DNA of 64,000 nt, from contig JAZGTH010000035.1 of NCBI GenBank assembly GCA_036877525.1, positions 454,001 to 518,000 of the forward strand, in the 5' to 3' direction. Shown in pieces: positions 18,379-30,340 of the stretch; the stretch's first letter is position 1; each line of letters begins with the position of its first letter. The position numbers and the translations under genes are program-made. Source of the DNA: Chromobotia macracanthus (taxonomy: Eukaryota > Chordata > Actinopteri > Cypriniformes > Botiidae). Below the pieces are notes generated by a model. The model made no database searches. It was not told where the DNA came from and saw nothing but the letters and a program-made list of their open reading frames with translations.

Positions 18379-19437
18379 TGATAAATCAACACGTGCTTAC
18401 TATATTTATTCCACATTAATCTATTTATAACTTTTAGGACTGAGACACATTTGATGTTGTGACAAGGAGGTGTGCGATAATCTGGTGAATCAGAATGCAG
18501 TCAGTATGACAGGAAAGGCTGCAGTGAGAGCAGAGAAAGCCGAATGGTCTCTCTGAAGTAAGCTCTGAGCTGTTGCCTGTAAACTCTAATACATCAACTT
18601 CTCTTAAATTGCATCTGGTCCTTGTCATCTGTGGCAGAGTGCAATGGAAGACCATCACATTATCAGGTACTGGAAGAATAAATTGTGTGCTGTTTTTCTC
18701 ACTAATTCTGTGCACTTTGGTGAACTACAGTAATGGGCTCTGTTCTAAAACCTAGTCAGCTATCTATGTAAGCAGCATCCTAATACCATACCATCCCCTT
18801 CTTCTAAAAAAATTAAGGTAGTGGTGCTTGATACCTGTGTGGAGATAGTAATCCTAAAATGCACTGCAACAGGCACAAAAAAGATCATTTGTGTTATGCC
18901 TGGAGTTGTTGCCTCTGTAGAGCATTTCAAACCACTTTCTATTTCAATTAGAATGCTGCCTTAGAAGGCAGCTGCCTATGTGGGTAGTAGACAGCAAAAT
19001 AGCTCAGCAGGTTTTTAGTAAAGAACCAATGTATCCATCCTTTCCGTTAGTAACAGCTGGCTCAGAGCCCACATTTAGCATTGTCTATGGTGTGGTCTCT
19101 GCAGAGCATTGTAAATGTTGTTGAGGAAATGTTTGCAGCAGTGATGTGGTTGGACTATCAACGCTGTTTACTTCATCTTTTCATGTCTGATGAAGAGAGG
19201 GCTTAAATGGGGCGGGGTAGAATAAAGCAATGGGCCGTGCCTTGGGAGGTGACTCATTTTAATCAGACAGAATGAACAAGGGAAAGTGAAGAGAAAGAAA
19301 GAAATAGTACGAAGGCGAAGGGGAAAATGTAAGGAAAGAATGCAAGACAGCAAAACCAGCATAGCTGGTCACAATTTTGTTTTAGATGCAGGTCTCCAGG
19401 ATGGGATACTTGATTACTGGTATTTCTACCAAGCATC

Positions 19438-19466
19438 TTAAAGGGACAGTTTATCCAAAAATGACC
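19438..19466 (+). mobile_element. fragment of the CCCAAAAATGA-end MITE family
   Basis: TTAAAGGGACAGTTTATCC then AAAAATGA resembles the terminal sequence of the element at 17623-17902. Only one end is recognisable. It is probably an eroded or truncated copy. Confidence 0.5.
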
Positions 19467-22400
19467 AATATTAAAAAGAAGAAAGAAGAGAGAATTTGAC
19501 AGAGAACAAGGGTGTGGTGGCACAGGGGCAGACTAAACCTTATGTGGTTATACAGAAAACACAGAAATCTAGCCAGTTTTTAGCATGAGCATACTTAACC
19601 ATTTGTCAGTCAGAGTCAAGACTGGCAGCTTTGCCTGAATCTCTGAACTGCATAATCATATCTGACAGGGAAAGCGGTTCAGGTTAAAACAATTAAGTAT
19701 GCCTCTTAAACTGTGGATGAAGCCAGAAAGATACTGATCTGTTACTTCCACAGGATCACCAGAAATAAACACCCTTCTTAGACTGTCTAAACCACAGTAT
19801 GTGTGAAGAATAACAGCTTTTGTTACATGTACAAGACCAAAACATTCTGTGTACACCCACAACAGAAACAGGAAGTAGAAAATCTGTTATGAAACTGTAT
19901 TTTTATTTAAAAGGGATAGCATAGGCTAGCATTAGAATAAAATGTTCATGATAGTCCAAGCTGGTCTGGTACATAGCTGATTATCTACTATCTTATTGAT
20001 ATCTACTACAGCTCTTTAATAAGCAGCCTGAAGGAAACTCCAGTATCAATAACACAACATATGCTGGTCACGTCAGCAGGGTACATAGACACTATTTAAC
20101 ATAGTTCATGTGAACATGGATCCCTGCCTACAGAATTCAATGGCCCTTGCTGTATGAAGAGGTTGAATGGTTGTATGGTCAACATTTATGCTTGGTGGTG
20201 TATTGGAACTGTCTTGCTCCACCCATGTGCTGCTTAGTGTCTCTTGATATCCGTCTGTGAATCTCGGGAACAAAACTCAACGATCTGTCCACCATACAAG
20301 ACTTTGCTTTAACACCTCTCTAGCATGGCATCTGTTGTCAAGAAACTGCTTTCTGTGATAAAGCTAATGGGTGAAACACTCTGCAGTTGGAAAATGGCTG
20401 CCGTGTTTGTTTGCGCTAATGGATAGATCATATTGCAACTTGTTTATTAAAGACTGGTATTTACTGTACATTAACAAATTAGGATTGTGTTGTATACCAA
20501 AATAAGTCAATACTCCTAAATTTGTCTGTCTGGCCAAGGGACAAAAACAATAATCACTGCTAAACCAGCAGGGAACAAGCCAAGGAGTTTAAAGAAACAA
20601 GAAAGCCGAGGCATTTTAATTGCATTTTGTGTTTTACAGTAAAGATTGACATATAATTGGTCTATTTGTAAGGCTCACAGATTGGACTTCACTGTTGTAA
20701 CAGTAGCTTTCACCTAGAGTGAAATCACAGGCTTTAAATAACTATGCTAAACCTCTATGAGGTTAAAATAGTCACAGGGCTTCAGAAAAAGAGAGAGAGA
20801 TAGAGAGCAATAAAAGGATAGCACAGGTTCAAGGGGGTGATCAGCCGAGCCCATATAGCTGTAGTCACCCTTATCAGCATACTTGCCAAAGGCTTACAGC
20901 TCAATTTAAACCTAATTTTCCTCTCACCACCACACAACCAATCCCAACTAAAGGCAGATATGATTATCTTACATTCTCTTCCACTATTAGAGTTTCTCAT
21001 CTTTGATCATGTGAGCTTAAGGTAAGCTTCACTATACATCATGCTTAGGATTTGGGATATGACTTGGGGATGGGCTCATTTGACTTTGGCCAGTAGGTAA
21101 CCAACAAGAACACCCTAGCCACATGGCAACACCCTGGCAACTATCCACAACAGGGCAATGAGGTTTTGCACACCAATCACATTTTCTTCAGCAAATGTTG
21201 AAATCAGGTTTGAACATTTGTAGAGTTCCACAGCAGATGGAAGGGTTATAAAAGAGTCATGTTTTAAGTCTTCTTGTCTTGTTGTGTTAACCTGAGAACT
21301 GCTGGGAAACTGTCCACTTTTCTGTTTTCCAAACCCAACAATGTGTCTGATTCAATATGGAATTCTGTTTACTAATGGATGTGCAAAAAAATCCCCTGTA
21401 GGGGAAAAGCACAGAACAGGATGTGTGATGTAATGGAATGTGCAACATCTTCTGTCAATCAAGCAGACAGAGAGGTAGAAGGAAGAGACGAAAATAACAA
21501 CAGTACTTGCACATGCACAAACCACTAAGGAGTAAGCAAAGTGGTGAAATGAAACATATCAAGCTTTCCTGTCTCTCTCTTTTGATCTCCCTCACTTTCT
21601 GTTGCTGTTCTCACTGGAAGTGCTCGGAGAAGAGACTTTCAACAAAAGCTTCTGAAAAATTAATGCTCGAAATCAACAAAGGAATGTCAAAAGCCATCCC
21701 ATAAATCTTTCTTAAAAACACTACTATGTATATTTAATAGATCCAAAATGTTAATAAATGCCAAAAGGACAAAGGGCAATATATTCAGTGAGAAGACAGA
21801 GAGAGCTTGAAGTGGCAGGTTGTGACAGGCTTTGTCGCTCTGCCGAGAAGGGTTTGTAAAACATGACTCATGAACGTCAGAGTCTAGTCAGTTATGATTG
21901 CTAATTCCCCCTGACTTTGTCCCATTTTACAGAACATGGTTTAAAACAAACCCACCCAAACTGTGAAAATAAATCAAATCTCTGAGGGCTTCCTTCTGCA
22001 TAATGCTATAAACCTTCTTGTACTATGTGCCATGTTCCATTCATTCCTTGACCATGTTCCATGCATTTCTGCTGATGTCCAACAGAGGGAGGAATGGGCA
22101 CAGCTGTCAGTGAAATGCATGCTGTGAGCTTAAGCCTGCACATTTTCATGATTCCCAGAAATGTGTCAAAGCTTTGTTTATTGGACATTTAATTAAAGTG
22201 AAGAGTGTTTGTATTGTTGACTCTAGAGCCAGACTCAGCAAGGCATCATGGGAAGGCTCCCAATAATCACCAGGCAAGAGATTGGAAATTTTAGGCAGCC
22301 TTTTCATTTTTTTTCCCATTATTTGGCGGAAAAAGCATTACCGTTATGGCTGATGTTAAGCAGAGGAATTAATTAAAAAAAATGACAAAAAGATGAAAAA

Positions 22401-22729
22401 GAACATGATTGCTTTGTTGCCCTGGGTATAAGAAACACAGTCTAATTAGAGAGATTAATTTTCTGTTCCCTTTCACTTGTCATCTGCTTTGAGCTCTGAC
22501 CCACAGCACAGAAACAACAGATACCAAAACTGTGTCCGAGGAAATAAATCTCACCTTGGATAAATTGCACTGACTGACATGAAAGAAACTCTGAGCTGAC
22601 ACAGCAAATACTATTGTTTCCTATTTACCTTTATCATCATATGGGTTCTAATGTAATGTAATGTAATATAAATGTAATGTAACAGACACAACATATGGAC
22701 GTCACATGATTTCATATTTTAGTACTCAC

Positions 22730-22904
22730 CTGCAGTCAAGTTTTTCTAGTTCAAAATGAGGGTTAAAGTTTAGGACGATACGCTGGGATGGTTCGGGTGC
22801 TGTAATGGTCCATCGACAGTTCTGGTGGGGTGGGTACTCCAGAGGGTAACCAGGTGTAGTGATGTAGCCTGCGTCACTGGCATCTAAATGCCCACCACAT
22901 GGCT
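22730..22904 (-). CDS. nrp2: nrp2 coding exon 2: first half of CUB a1
   Basis: The exon encodes residues 25-83 (both end codons split), from EPCGGHLDASDAGYITT to NPHFELEKLDC. It carries C27 and C54, the first CUB disulfide pair, and C82 of the second. This is the amino-terminal semaphorin-binding half of a1. Human NRP2 has the same DAGYIT, PGYP and VLNFNPHFE landmarks, whereas NRP1 has a different start to the domain, so the NRP2 call is firm. Acceptor ...ccacag|AG and donor CTGCAG|gtgagt are both good. Phase is 1 in and 2 out. Confidence 0.95.
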
Positions 22905-24780
22905 CTGTGGAAATGCAAAGCAAAAGGGTGAGATATAAGATTTTTATTGACTCAAAATGTTTTAACTGTGGTGACTCAATCATAGAGATTAAATACACAT
23001 GAATTTATGTGATACAAATCACACTATAAATTGTCCCTTTGTTAGGAATCAACACAAACTGGCCAATCAGAGAACATGCTTTGTGTCCAAGCTCAAATAC
23101 ACTCCTGCCCCAGCTGCCATACAGTATACTGTTATGGGCAACATCTAGAATACAACTGTATCATTGACAAGCAATCTGCTAACATTAGCACACAACCTTC
23201 AACACCATCAGCCCCTCTTCACAATAATCGCTCTGTCACACAGGACAAACTATTCTCTGGCAGGAAGTATGTCTGCATGAGGTGAAAGGTCAGCCCAATG
23301 CTGTGAGGAGTCCAGTGATCAGCCACAAAGACGCCTTTCTGTGTGAAGAACAGGAACAGATAGTGCTGTCTTTCTCTCTCCCTTGCCTGTGTTTACCATT
23401 CTCTACCAGAACAGGCTCTCAGCTCCCACAGCTCAAATAATTGATATGGCTTTCATTAATTATTGCTCCGATCATAGTATTGAGGCGCAGCTGTTTAACC
23501 TCTGCTAGAGCATTATGAGGTCAGCGCGCACCAAACACACATGCTGAAAGAGAGGCAGGGCATGAATGTTTAAGGTGAAGGGACGCTGAAAGATTTAAAT
23601 CGGATGGAGCGTAGCAACTACACAAAATCGGAGGTGTGCTCTGCATTCATCAAAGCCAAACAACTCAATTGACTTGTCGAACGGGACACAGTTTTGTTCT
23701 TAGTGTTTACAGAAAGCCAAAAATGTGGCCCATATGTGAACATGCATCAGCTCAGATGTTAACGTTACTTGAAAAATAAATGCACCGCAAGCAGCATGTA
23801 CAGCGCTGATGTTCCAGCGTCACACATAGTGGCCCAGTGGGGACACTTGGAAAGAGTTCAGAGAAAATGAAAGCTTTGATTGACAGTTTGAGGTCTGTGG
23901 CTGGTTTTCACAGTACTTTCTGTGAACAATTACAACTCATCTGTATTGCACACTTGATCTCTCACTCATTCACTCTTTCTCACTGTCGAGAAACAAGAAA
24001 GATGTGCCCTCAAACACCTTCAGTATTCACACTGCATTCAAATGCACACAGCAGCTAAAATGCATCCTAACTCTGAAATCCAGCAGAACACTCACCTCTG
24101 CTTGAACATGATTCATTGTCAAATATTGAAAAGGAGAGTGACACCAGGTGCTTGCAACACAACAGAATTTCAAGTGGTGACATTTGGAAACCTACGACAG
24201 CAGAGGTGTGTACAGTGCAATATTGGATTTAAAACCCAGCTGGCCTCCACTTATATGCAACCTAGAACAGGAAGCAAGATCCACTGCAGGAAATAATAAC
24301 AAATCAAGTTTTCAAGTACCACTATACATGAAAAAACAATGCAGTCCAGCCTCAAATGATTGATCAGCAGCTCAATTTAAAGGTCCACCTGTGGGCCTTC
24401 CATGTCACTATACAACACTAAAGCACACACTCTGCAGCTGAACAATCACACCATCTCAACACTTTCTCATATGGTTTGGGTCTGTGATCTGTGTTTGTTT
24501 ATGTGTGTGCAGTGAGGAGGTTCGGTGGGCTGACGGGTCTCATTTAAAGGTGTTCGGCTCTAAGCTCTGGGCCTGCACAGAACCGGTCTGACAGTGCAAA
24601 GATCTATTTCTGCTCTGAGTAGAGAAACAGAGACAGATACTGCAGTAGTGTTGCATAGCTGTGTGAGGTGGCCTCATGAATTATTGTGTCTGTGCTCCTA
24701 AAGGAGTCTATCCATCTACAGTCTCTGCCACATGCTATAACAGCAGCACACAGTCCTGATGACTGGGCCAGAATCAACAC

Positions 24781-24782
<2 letters not shown>

Positions 24783-24841
<59 letters not shown>
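24783..24841 (+). repeat. (TG)n microsatellite, about 29 units
   Basis: Uninterrupted TG dinucleotide run of about 58 bp in nrp2 intron 1. Confidence 0.98.
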
Positions 24842-24844
<3 letters not shown>

Positions 24845-25194
24845 TTTGGCTGTGTTTGCCATTCTTGCAGGTGATTTGCTGTTCAGCAAATATTGATAAA
24901 AGTTACACCCACTGAGAGTTGAAAGTAGAAAACTTTTTCTCCTTTACATGAGATGGTTTTCCAGAGCACAACAATATATTTTAATTAACTTACATTCATT
25001 AATAATATTTATGTGTTTTTAGGCTTGCAAACTTTGGATTTAGGTGATGTTTCAAAAATTATTGTTACAATAATTATCTAGCTAGCTGTAACTCTAGTAT
25101 TTTATTAAAGCAATTTATTAAAATAGAAAAATATGTTTTATATATACAAATGCACCCCACACACACACACATTTTTTTTACTATGTTGCTAAAA

Positions 25195-25245
25195 AGCCAG
25201 TAAAAAAGCCAAAAAAGCCAGTGGTAAAGCCAGTAAAAATGATGG
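25195..25245 (+). repeat. short AAAGCCAGT minisatellite
   Basis: Four to five diverged copies of a word like AAAAAGCCAGT in a row (GCCAGTAAAAAAGCC, AAAAAAGCCAGTGG, TAAAGCCAGTAAAA). Confidence 0.7.
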
Positions 25246-26480
25246 CAGAGCAAGTACAAATCATAAATCCGTATTGTAGAGCTGTTCTGCTGACAACATA
25301 AACAAGATTTCGCAAAAAGCGTTTAAAGAATAAAGTGTTGTCCAGTGAACTTTTTATATTAAACTGGGGAGATTAAAACATGATATAGTGTCTACAGCCA
25401 ATTTCACTGTCCAGTTGCAGGATTGGACTGTTTTCCCACTGAATGAGCTCTAAGCCTGTGATATCACAGTCAGCATTAAAGCAGAACATCACACTGCTCA
25501 GTGGAAACCAAATCCACTTCTGCAAATAGTACTCCTTTGATTCACAAAATCAAATTGTGACAAACCAGTCAATATCTTTGATTGTTGAGAGAGTCAATAC
25601 CATCTCCCTTATCCTAAGACTCAGCACACATATACTCACTGTTCCACACAACCCCAGTTAGCTTGTCATTCTGCTGAATACACACAACAGCAGCCACAGA
25701 TCTCAGTCTGTCAGAGTTTCCGGGTGTCGGCAGTTTGTCAAGTAGCGCAACCCGCGCCTCTTTGCTCCTTAGATGCGAAACATCTTTTCCCGCCTCACTT
25801 CCTGTAAGATTGAGGATGCTGCCGGTGGGTAGGCCTGCTGCCGGCCCCCTCGCTTCAGGACTATAAGTAACTGTAAACGGTGCTGAGCAGGTGGGTGGGG
25901 AAATGAGAATGCAGCTGCATTATTTATGTTTCTTGCTTGTTTTGAATTTCATCCTGATAGCACTGTTTCAGCACTTTTCCAGTGCCTGCCATGTGAGAGT
26001 GAGTGAACGAGTGCCTGTGCGTTCACTGGCACGAATACAAATATCTGACCTTCTTTTAGCTGATTTACAGGCCTATTTTCTGCTGAGAAAGTGCTAATAT
26101 TTCCCATTACAAGAGACGGAAAAACTGTGCAACAGACTGAGCAGACATGACAACAAACTGCAGTAATTTACATAATGGGCATTCTTTGGGGCGATTCCAT
26201 GCATTTATCCTATTCAAACTGATTACAAATTGCAATAACATATGTGGTCTAATTGGTCCGTCATTCAAACTAAAGCATTTGTTTCTGCTTAAACTGTAAG
26301 CTACCCAGTTCTCTGGGTAGATGTGCCAGTACAGTTCACCAGAACAAACGGAGACGTGGCATATTCTACATAGGGCACCGAGATACATGCAGTCTGAAGT
26401 TATTACTCAGCAGGCATGGAAAGCCTTGGTCTTTACTGTGGTGTTGGTATCAAACCCTCAGAACAGAGGGCTGTGGTACA

Positions 26481-26482
<2 letters not shown>

Positions 26483-26522
<40 letters not shown>
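26483..26522 (+). repeat. (CA)n-(TA)n compound microsatellite
   Basis: About 17 CA units pass directly into a short TATATA run in nrp2 intron 1. Confidence 0.95.
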
Positions 26523-26523
<1 letters not shown>

Positions 26524-29418
26524 GAGAGGTTGCCAAACTCCACATCTGTCTTTCATCAGTGTCAACAGAATACAGGGCTCAGAGGAGGTGCTGCTGGATG
26601 AAACCTAACAACTACACGCACAAACACACATAATGTACATACACAAGCAATCTAACAAATCTAACAGACATCAAGCATATTATTCACTTTAGGAGCTGAA
26701 CGAACAGTTCAAAAGGAAGAAACTTATAGCCAAACGCCTGTGAAAACCAAAGATGTGCACATGGAACAAAATAAGCTTAGGGCCACTGAACAACAGAAAA
26801 CGAACATGACAAATGGGCTTTGCAGGGATCCGATGAAACTTTTAAGATATCCCATTTACTCCATACGCCACGGAAAACAGCCAGTGCCAGGAGACAATTG
26901 CTCACATATTTCCCCAGAAATGCAGCACGACACTCAGCGGCCTTCATTGCCAGACTAATGTGTACTGCACTTACTGTATGAGGGCAGATTCAAAGCGGTT
27001 ACCCATCGAGTCTGCTCTGGTAGGCTGTGGTTTCTCTGGAGCGTATTGACGGCTGGCGAAGCTCTGCAGGTGGTCAGGTGTGTCTGCACAGCTGCATAGC
27101 ATGTAATAAGCCGCAGCATTGCCTCCAGACACAGGTGGCCAAAGCTTTGCCAACAACATGCTCTCTGCACTCGTACCAGTAGGCACACCAGGAAAACATG
27201 GAATCACATGCAGACAGGTTTCCTCTCAGGCTTGGACACGTACATTCACACGGCTTTCGCAAACTGCCGCACGTGTCTCGTCTGCTCTGCAGCCATGCCA
27301 GCTGCTACAGGAGTGGAGCTGGAAAATATCTTCAGCTGACTGGCAGAAGTCAATACGGTTTCTCATTTTAACTGAGTGAACATCAGCTGATGAATAGCTG
27401 ATATTTAATCACAGTGATGAGATACTGAGAGCTCTGCCATTCTGTCTTATTACATTCTGTCTACACAAGAATAGGAGACTTCAGCAGTCCTATCATGTAG
27501 CATGTGTTCATCAACTGCTGAGTATAGCTCACTACAGCAGTGGATATTAGCCCAGCAGTAGATATTTAAGCCATTCTTTCTCTCTCTGTAAACTATTCAT
27601 CCATCTGATTCAGCCCGTCTGAAGCTTAACTGGACTAATTAAGGCACTGTTGTTGTGTTGAAGAGATAGCTGGGCTTTTAGAGGGACCCCTGTGGAGATC
27701 TTTCTCTTGGATCAGGTGCAGATCACCAGGCAGATCTGTTGTGTCTGGCAACACTGCCATCCACATTTGGTTATAAAATAAAGCTGACTGTGCTCCAAAA
27801 AATGTTTACTGGAGAAAATAGCATGTTAGAAAGGCAAACAGAGAGCAAAACATTAACAAAACAAAGCGGCCAATTTAGTTTAGCAGACTAAGTGTTCTGA
27901 CATAAAAGATAGAAGCTAAATAGCTCACGTTATATGTTTGTAACTTACATGCATACATATATGTATGTAATTAGGTATAGTTGCAATACATGTAGACGAC
28001 GCTATAAAACAACGTATTACAAAAAAAAAACAAGACAAATATCCATATCTAACAGTGATTGAAAACGCGAACTGAAATGCGTAATGTCATGTGAATAAAA
28101 CTTTATCTATATAATATTAAATTAACAAAAAGGTGTAGTCTACTGTACTAATATCAGTTGGAAAAAAATTAAGATGTTTCACAAAAGACAGGAAAAAGAG
28201 ACAACAATACCCGGTCGTGTGAACCCTAATTATCATATGAATGGACGCATTATTTATTATTAATAAATTCCCATTGAAAACATATTGTGTCAAAACTACC
28301 TCACTATACCACTTAAGCAGAATAATTCTGGGCTGTTTGTGCAGCTTGAAAAGACAAAGTTGTGTATTTAAAAACTTATCGAAAGAGAATCCGGCCTTTA
28401 ATCAATGTATTTTATTAGTCAGATGAAGAAAACTCATGGGCTATGTGCACGAGCACCCTGCCTTTATAATCGAGACACATCAGTGCAAAAACATCCACAA
28501 ACACTATTTAAATCTTCAATACGATCATGCATACACATAAAGATGCGCAAAAGTTCACACACAGTCTATGGGTAAATTGTTGTATATTGTTGTTAATTGT
28601 ATACTGTTTTGCACTGATTGTCTTTATGAGAGTCCCTGAAGGTTTCTTCAACTGCCCGCGGCTCACAAATACAGTCGTCAAGACTAAGTAACCATGACAT
28701 ATAAGCACTACGACAAGAAATCATGAGTAAGTGACGAGTTATGACTCTGTACTTAAAAACAGTTCATACTTTCAGATTTAGACACAAGTAAGTAATATTC
28801 CATAAAGGTCCCGTTTATTGCAAAATAAGATGCGCGAAGAGAATGCCCTGCGCAATGAATTCAGAATTGTTTTGTGTGAAAATATCTTAATTCCTAAAAA
28901 ATGAATGAAGTGCACTACACAGACGATTACTTAATGGAAAGAAATATTGAAAAAGAATGACGTGGCTCCAGCATTAAGCGCGGCGTTTGTCTTAGCTCAT
29001 GGCCGAGCGCGCGTCTCCTCCAGCGGGGATGAGACTGCTTTCGCTGTGAGCCTTCTCACCGATAATCCGACGAAAATCTGGATAAATCATTCATAAAATA
29101 TAATTTGGAGACCAATTTTTGTGTTGGTTTTATCAGTTTAGTGTTGTTCACGTCGTTGTTTTTTTCTTTTCTTTATTTAGTTAATATTACTGGCAAAATA
29201 TGGCACATTCACGGTTTGTCGACTTGCAAATGGAAGATACGATAACTTTAAATCAAACTGAATACAAATGTCAAAAATTACGCAAAAACCGAAATATATC
29301 TATAATCTGCTCTCTGTGCCTTGGGCAATATCATATAAACTCATATAGGTAGGACTGGCAAAATATCTACTGATTATAAAAACATAAAAATATAAACAAC
29401 AAAACAACACAAACTTAC

Positions 29419-29491
29419 CATCTGCTCCATAAACTAGTGCCGACAAACACAAGACAATTAATGATCCACAGAGCTTTGAGAATAAATCCAT
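29419..29491 (-). CDS. nrp2: nrp2 coding exon 1: start codon and signal peptide
   Basis: The exon encodes residues 1-24 plus one base (phase 1 exit): Met-Asp-Leu-Phe, a hydrophobic core rich in Leu/Ile/Val, and a small-residue end (Val-Tyr-Gly-Ala-Asp). This is a typical secretory signal peptide, with cleavage probably near residue 22. The ATG at 29491 has A at -3 and G at +4, a strong initiation context. The start resembles human NRP2, which also begins Met-Asp-x-Phe. The donor is ATG|gtaagt. The open frame runs on upstream of the ATG, but only to a TTG, with no in-frame ATG seen, so this ATG is the best start. Joining to exon 2 produces the Glu-Pro-Cys-Gly-Gly start of CUB a1. Confidence 0.9.
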
Positions 29492-30340
29492 CTTTACTGG
29501 GTGAACGTTCACCCAGTGCGTGAAAACGAACTGCTGAGAGCTTGAAGTTCTTCTGCTGTTGTTTAACAATGTTCGTGTCCACAAATGTATCCACTAAGAA
29601 CTGTGTCGGGTCTGATAACAATGTCTGTGTTTGGCGAAACGCCTGCTTTCTCGATATACTTCAAAAAGCTGGACGTATAAATTCAATCCAGACCTGGTTG
29701 TTTAACATCTCGGAAACATTCCGTCTATTATATCATAAACAAAAGCAACAGCCACGAAATAAATCAACTAAATCAAACTAAATAACTTTCTTTTAATAAG
29801 CGCAAGTCAGACAGAAAACATATTTCAGAGAACTGCTGGGGCGCATTACCACTGGCTAGATTTCCTACAGCAGTGAGTGAGCGGCGCTTTCGCTCGTCTT
29901 CAAATTCAAGTGACATGAAGCGTTTTCCCTTGTCTTCCCTCTGAATCCACTACCACACACTCTGTCTCGCATGGGAAACACTACCGGCGGCGGAAAACTG
30001 TCAGATAAAGACAGCACGGATCAGATCTTCTGTGAACTGAAGTCTTGTGATAGAGATCCTGCGCTGCGTCTCCACGCTGCTCCTTTGGCACCGCGCGTCT
30101 CTGCGTTTGAGCGCTGAGTGGAGCGCGGCGGCAGCATGTGGATGTAATAGCATTAAGGACGGGCGCAGCTATCGCATTACAGTCGCCACCTCGACCCGCC
30201 TCTCCAGTCTCTGATTAAAGACGAGCCACTCGCTTTAGTCCTGCAGTTACGCTATAAAAGAGCGAGGGAGAGACACAAGCGCCCACAGCCACACGGGCAA
30301 GTCAAACGCTGGTGGCTGTGAAACCGCAAGCTGGTTTCGA
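29492..30340 (-). promoter_or_regulatory. nrp2 5' UTR and CpG-rich promoter region
   Basis: Sequence immediately upstream of the nrp2 start codon. CpG dinucleotides are dense from about 29820 to 30340, particularly 30055-30135 with several GCGC and CGCG words, against an AT-rich and CpG-poor window. This is what a vertebrate developmental gene promoter looks like. The transcription start cannot be placed from sequence. No TATA box in minus-strand orientation was found, but a plus-strand TATAAAAG lies at 30253-30260, which could support divergent transcription or weakly serve nrp2. Confidence 0.65.
30253..30260 (+). promoter_or_regulatory. plus-strand TATA box candidate
   Basis: TATAAAAG, a full consensus TATA box, flanked by CpG-containing sequence (TTACGC before, AGCGAGGGAG after). 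It lies about 760 bp upstream of the nrp2 ATG and is oriented away from nrp2. No open frame of note follows on the plus strand, so a product would be a non-coding upstream antisense RNA. Confidence 0.35.

Larger units (their letters stand above)
12796..22729 (-). other. nrp2 intron 2
   Basis: The largest nrp2 intron in view (9.9 kb), splitting CUB a1. It carries a truncated dispersed repeat (13075-13180), a GTTA tetranucleotide tract (13350-13383), a TTTC tract (15897-15917), a complete inverted-repeat transposon relic (17623-17902) and a fragment of the same family (19438-19466). A 21-bp tandem duplication lies at 18337-18378. No coding exon is supported. Confidence 0.85.
22905..29418 (-). 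other. nrp2 intron 1
   Basis: A 6.5-kb intron between the signal-peptide exon and CUB a1. It contains TG and CA microsatellites (24783-24841, 26483-26522), an AGCCAGTAAAA-type minisatellite (about 25195-25245) and AT-rich unique sequence. A CpG-containing patch at about 28970-29060 lies just inside the intron and may be part of the promoter region. No coding exon is supported. Confidence 0.85.

Noticed and set aside
29300..29621. Longer minus-strand open frame extending upstream of the nrp2 start (31 extra residues)
   Set aside because: The apparent start is a TTG at 29584, not ATG; the ATG at 29491 has a strong context and begins a proper signal peptide.
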